A DNA stretch of 7,713 nucleotides from Actinomycetes bacterium (GTDB taxonomy: Bacteria; Actinomycetota; Acidimicrobiia; Acidimicrobiales; RAAP-2). Below are positions 6,026 to 7,713 of this stretch, in pieces (positions within the stretch are counted from its first letter, which is position 1; every line of letters begins with the position of its first letter). Location: contig JAKBCI010000076.1 in NCBI GenBank assembly GCA_021807965.1, positions 1 through 7,713 on the forward strand, read 5' to 3'. The notes beneath the pieces are model-generated. The model saw only the letters and a list, made by a program, of their open reading frames with translations, made no database searches and had not been told where the DNA came from. The position numbers were made by a program, and so were the translations under genes.

Positions 6026-6031
6026 ACGCTA
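6026..6031 (-). promoter_or_regulatory. Leaderless-type -10 element of mrp
   Basis: TAGCGT on the minus strand fits TAnnnT and ends exactly six bases before GTG 6019, predicting initiation on the start codon. No Shine-Dalgarno sequence is found. The element overlaps one copy of the CGCTACC direct repeat. Confidence 0.45.
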
Positions 6032-6075
6032 CCGGGGCGAACCCGGGGTATCGCCGGCGGCCGGCGGCCGCTACC
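6027..6075. repeat. CGCTACC direct repeat pair flanking the mrp/A-type carrier intergenic region
   Basis: CGCTACC occurs at 6027-6033 and 6069-6075, 42 bp apart (about four helical turns). The first copy overlaps the predicted mrp -10, the second overlaps the carrier gene -10. Between them are two copies of CCGGCGG (6054-6067) and a CCCGGGG stretch. Either the repeat reflects -10 similarity or it marks a shared operator; the sequence alone cannot decide. Confidence 0.4.
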
Positions 6076-6077
6076 AT
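6072..6077 (+). promoter_or_regulatory. Predicted -10 element of the A-type carrier/Rid operon
   Basis: TACCAT fits TAnnnT. Initiation near 6084 gives a 20-nt leader containing the GAAGGAG site, the same geometry as the whiB gene. The -35 is not recognisable, which is compatible with an activator- or alternative-sigma-dependent promoter, or with a weak consensus. Confidence 0.45.
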
Positions 6078-6092
6078 GGGGATACGTCACCC

Positions 6093-6099
6093 GAAGGAG
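6093..6099 (+). promoter_or_regulatory. Ribosome binding site of the A-type carrier gene
   Basis: GAAGGAG ends four bases before ATG 6104. It chooses this ATG over upstream in-frame codons that would run back into the mrp start region. Confidence 0.7.
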
Positions 6100-6103
6100 C
6101 CTC

Positions 6104-6472
6104 ATGACCGACGTCATTACCGCCGAGCCCGTCGCCAACGTCGCCGAGCCCATTACCCTGACCGCCGCGGCCGCGTCCAAGGTCGCCGAGCTGATCGCCG
6201 CCGAAGGCGCCAGCGAGGAGCTCGCCCTGCGCATCGCCGTCAAGGCCGGCGGCTGTTCGGGCTTCCAGTACGACATGTACTTTGACTCCGAGTTCGCGGC
6301 CGACGACGTCCTGCGCGACTTCAGCGGCGTGAAGGTAGTCGTCGATGGCGACAGTGCCGAACTGCTCACCGGCGCGACCCTCGACTTCACCGACGGGTTG
6401 CAGGGAGCCGGCTTTCACATCTCGAACCCGAACGCGACGCGCACCTGCGGCTGCGGCAACTCCTTCAGCTGA
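6104..6472 (+). CDS. erpA: A-type iron-sulfur cluster carrier (ErpA/SufA/IscA family)
   Basis: A 122-residue HesB-type protein. A variable N-terminus is followed by ITLTAAAASKVAELI (about 17-31), then LRIAVKAGGCSGFQYDMYF with the first conserved cysteine C51, and the signature GFHISNPNATRTCGCGNSFS at 103-122 with C115 and C117. These three cysteines bind and hand over [2Fe-2S] or [4Fe-4S] clusters in the family. NPNATRTCGCGNSF most resembles ErpA, the carrier that matures respiratory and isoprenoid enzymes, but SufA or IscA cannot be excluded. The start is set by GAAGGAG at 6093-6099. It is divergent from mrp, which handles the same cofactor. The next gene, a Rid protein, lies six bases downstream in the same reading frame. 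Confidence 0.94.
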   Translation: MTDVITAEPVANVAEPITLTAAAASKVAELIAAEGASEELALRIAVKAGGCSGFQYDMYFDSEFAADDVLRDFSGVKVVVDGDSAELLTGATLDFTDGLQGAGFHISNPNATRTCGCGNSFS

Positions 6473-6478
6473 CCGTTC

Positions 6479-6844
6479 GTGGCCGCGACCGTGGGTCCGT
6501 ACTCGCCGTGGCGGCGCGCCGGTGACTTCGTCGTCATCTCGGGTCAGCTCGGCCTGCTCGCGGATCGCGAGACCCAGACCATGGCCGACGGCGGCGCCGC
6601 TGGACAGCTCCGCCAGGCGCTGGAGAATGCGCGACGGGTCCTTGACGAAGCGGGTGCGACGTTCGATCAGGTGATCAAGGCGACGCTCTTCCTCGTGGAC
6701 ATGGCGGACTTCGCCGCCTGCAACGACGTGTGGATCGAGGCGTTCACCGTACCGCGGCCAACGCGCTCCGCCGTCGCCGTGGCCGAACTACCCCTGGGTG
6801 CGCGCGCCGAGGTTGAGCTCTGGGCCTACGCGCCCACGCACTAG
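6479..6844 (+). CDS. Rid family (YjgF/YER057c/UK114) protein, short at the N-terminus
   Basis: A 121-residue Rid-fold protein: GPYSPWRRAGDFVVISGQLG (6-25), QLRQALENARRVLDEAGATFDQVIKATLFLVDM (43-75), RPTRSAVAVAELP (93-105) and AEVELWAYAP at the end. The arginine that contacts substrate carboxylate in RidA is present (R96), and the terminal glutamate position is kept (E113), so deaminase activity on 2-aminoacrylate-type enamines/imines is plausible. Typical RidA proteins carry about ten more residues before GPYS. They cannot be recovered here because the previous gene's TGA lies only two codons upstream in the same frame. The start is GTG 6479, with no Shine-Dalgarno sequence; translation probably depends on the carrier gene. 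Its stop shares the palindrome CTAG (6841-6844) with the stop of the convergent GlnR-like gene. Assignment to RidA or one of the Rid1-7 groups is not possible by eye. Confidence 0.9.
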   Translation: MAATVGPYSPWRRAGDFVVISGQLGLLADRETQTMADGGAAGQLRQALENARRVLDEAGATFDQVIKATLFLVDMADFAACNDVWIEAFTVPRPTRSAVAVAELPLGARAEVELWAYAPTH

Positions 6845-7542
6845 TCGATCGATTCACTTCGCTCGGCGTCCGCGCCGAACTTGTAGCCCACCGACCGAAC
6901 GGTTTGGATCAGGTGGGCGTGCTCTTCGCCCAGTTTCGCGCGCAGACGCCGCACGTGCACGTCGACCGTTCGAGCGCCGCCGTAGTACTCGTAGCCCCAC
7001 ACCCGGCTGAGCAGCGTCTCGCGCGTGAAGACGCGATGGGGGTTCGTGGCGAGAAACCGCAGCAGCTCGTACTCCATGTAGGTCAGGTCCATCACGCGGC
7101 CGGCGATCGCCGCCTGGTACGTCTCGAGGTTCATCGTCAGCCCGCCGTGCTCGACGCGCGCGGCGACGCTCTCGTTGCCGGCCCGGCGCAGCCGGTGGCG
7201 CAGCCGCGTGGCCAGTTCGCTCACGTCGAAGGGGCCCACGACGAAGTCATCGAAGAGGTCCTCGCGAAACGTGAGGTCGTCGAGCTGATAGTGATCGACG
7301 AGCAGGATGATCGGACTCACGGACCGGTCTCGGTGGCGAAGCTGTCGACAGAGGTTCATGGCGTCGTTGAACGGGAATCCCGCGGCGTTGATCACCGCGC
7401 CGGCGTAGCCGTCGCTGGGCTCGAGCGCGATCACCTCGTTGAAGCGGCCCGACGCCGCCACCGCCGGCGTGACGCCGGTCACCTCGAACGCCTTCTTGAT
7501 CGGCCCCTCGCACGAGGGCACGCAGAGCACGACGTCGATCAC
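6841..7542 (-). CDS. glnR: GlnR-like orphan OmpR-family regulator lacking the phosphorylation site
   Basis: A 233-residue protein with a receiver-like N-terminal domain (about 1-118) and an OmpR/PhoB winged-helix DNA-binding domain (about 130-225). The DNA-binding part reads DLTYMEYELLRFLATNPHRVFTR, then VWGYEYYGGARTVDVHVRRL and TVRSVGYKF. It is close to the recalled sequence of actinobacterial GlnR, the nitrogen regulator that works without a cognate kinase. The receiver lacks all the phosphotransfer residues I can align: V8-P9-S10 instead of the acidic pair, N52 instead of the acceptor Asp (AVINAAG) and G103 instead of the Lys of KPF. The start is GTG 7542, whose GTGA overlaps the glutamine synthetase stop, so both are co-transcribed. 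That context supports a role in nitrogen control, possibly autoregulation. An upstream in-frame extension would lie inside the glutamine synthetase gene and is rejected. Confidence 0.88.
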   Translation of the reverse strand: MIDVVLCVPSCEGPIKKAFEVTGVTPAVAASGRFNEVIALEPSDGYAGAVINAAGFPFNDAMNLCRQLRHRDRSVSPIILLVDHYQLDDLTFREDLFDDFVVGPFDVSELATRLRHRLRRAGNESVAARVEHGGLTMNLETYQAAIAGRVMDLTYMEYELLRFLATNPHRVFTRETLLSRVWGYEYYGGARTVDVHVRRLRAKLGEEHAHLIQTVRSVGYKFGADAERSESID

Positions 7543-7713
7543 AGCAGTGGCAGGTACCGCTCGAGCTCGAACGGGGTGACCTGGCCCCGGTAGGCGTCCC
7601 ACTCGGCGCGCTTGTTGCGCAGGAACCACTCGACCTGGTGGGCGCCGAGGGTCTCGTGCAGCAACGACGACGCCTCCATGAGGTCGACGGCCTCGGCGAG
7701 CGACTGGGGCAAT
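7539..7713 (-). CDS. glnA: Glutamine synthetase, C-terminal end only (partial)
   Basis: The gene runs out of the window; only its last 57 codons are seen (first full codon at 7712, stop TGA 7541-7539). The fragment LPQSLAEAVDLMEASSLLHETLG, then VEWFLRNKRAEWDAYRGQVTPFELERYL, matches the C-terminus of class I glutamine synthetases, where a Leu-Pro-rich helix follows the catalytic barrel. The ending ELERYLPLL resembles the short alpha-type GSI enzymes and differs from the adenylylated beta type, whose end has a different form. The enzyme makes glutamine from glutamate, ammonia and ATP. The active site and any adenylylation tyrosine lie outside the window, so a GlnA-like polyamine or amine ligase cannot be excluded. 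Four bases overlap the GlnR-like gene. Confidence 0.88.
   Translation of the reverse strand, partial: LPQSLAEAVDLMEASSLLHETLGAHQVEWFLRNKRAEWDAYRGQVTPFELERYLPLL

Noticed and set aside
7350..7542. The GlnR-like regulator as a pseudogene because of its lost receiver residues.
   Set aside because: The frame is intact end to end, the DNA-binding domain is fully conserved, and kinase-independent receivers are a known class, so loss of function in the receiver chemistry does not imply decay.
6904..7593. A 229-codon plus-strand open frame opposite the GlnR-like gene.
   Set aside because: It is antisense to a conserved winged-helix domain, rich in Val/His/Arg/Ala, with no recognisable fold.
1..7713. 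Mobile elements, CRISPR arrays, toxin-antitoxin, defence or secondary-metabolite genes.
   Set aside because: No transposase or integrase, no regularly spaced repeats and no such families were found; every gene is assigned to an ordinary cellular family. The tRNA shows no attachment-site duplication within the window.

Overview
This is a compact, high-GC chromosomal segment of an actinobacterium. The lineage call rests on a WhiB-family Fe-S regulator, a VKOR plus membrane-anchored thioredoxin-fold (DUF929) pair, an Mrp carrier with an N-terminal MIP18 domain, a GlnR-like orphan regulator, frequent GTG starts (7 of the 11 complete genes) and apparently leaderless genes. A deep branch such as Acidimicrobiia would fit, but that is an impression and not a demonstrated placement. 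There are no insertion sequences, phage genes, CRISPR arrays, toxin-antitoxin pairs or defence genes. Every protein gene belongs to a recognisable family and no gap exceeds about 120 bp.

Layout. Minus strand, 26-1411: a degenerate single-domain receiver gene overlaps by 4 bp a CBS/CorC-type gene, followed by tRNA-Pro(CGG). Plus strand, 1531-1779: a WhiB-family gene, divergent from the receiver gene. Minus strand, 1750-3155: a DUF929 membrane-anchored thiol protein overlapping a VKOR-family quinone-linked oxidase by 4 bp, a likely oxidative protein-folding operon. Plus strand, 3243-4034: a Nudix hydrolase. Minus strand, 4010-6019: mrp (Fe-S carrier ATPase) followed by a DUF1295 membrane protein. 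Plus strand, 6104-6844: an A-type Fe-S carrier followed in the same reading frame by a Rid-family protein. Minus strand, 6841-7713: the last 57 codons of a glutamine synthetase gene overlapping by 4 bp a GlnR-like regulator.

How the genes work together. Three themes appear: extracytoplasmic disulfide formation (DUF929 + VKOR), Fe-S cluster biogenesis and use (Mrp, A-type carrier, WhiB), and nitrogen control (glutamine synthetase with a phosphorylation-independent GlnR-like regulator). The first two are redox-related, but I see no sequence proof of a single integrated system.

What deserves a second look is architecture more than new families. Seven upstream regions carry a TAnnnT -10 element. 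In four of them it lies 5-6 nt before the start codon, which predicts leaderless mRNAs. In the other three it lies 26-28 nt before the start, with a Shine-Dalgarno sequence between. All three convergent gene pairs overlap tail-to-tail (30, 25 and 4 bp), and all three tight operon junctions use a GTGA start/stop overlap. The GlnR-like regulator has lost every recognisable phosphorylation residue, and the receiver ahead of the CorC gene has lost several. I do not see a wholly undescribed biological system here.
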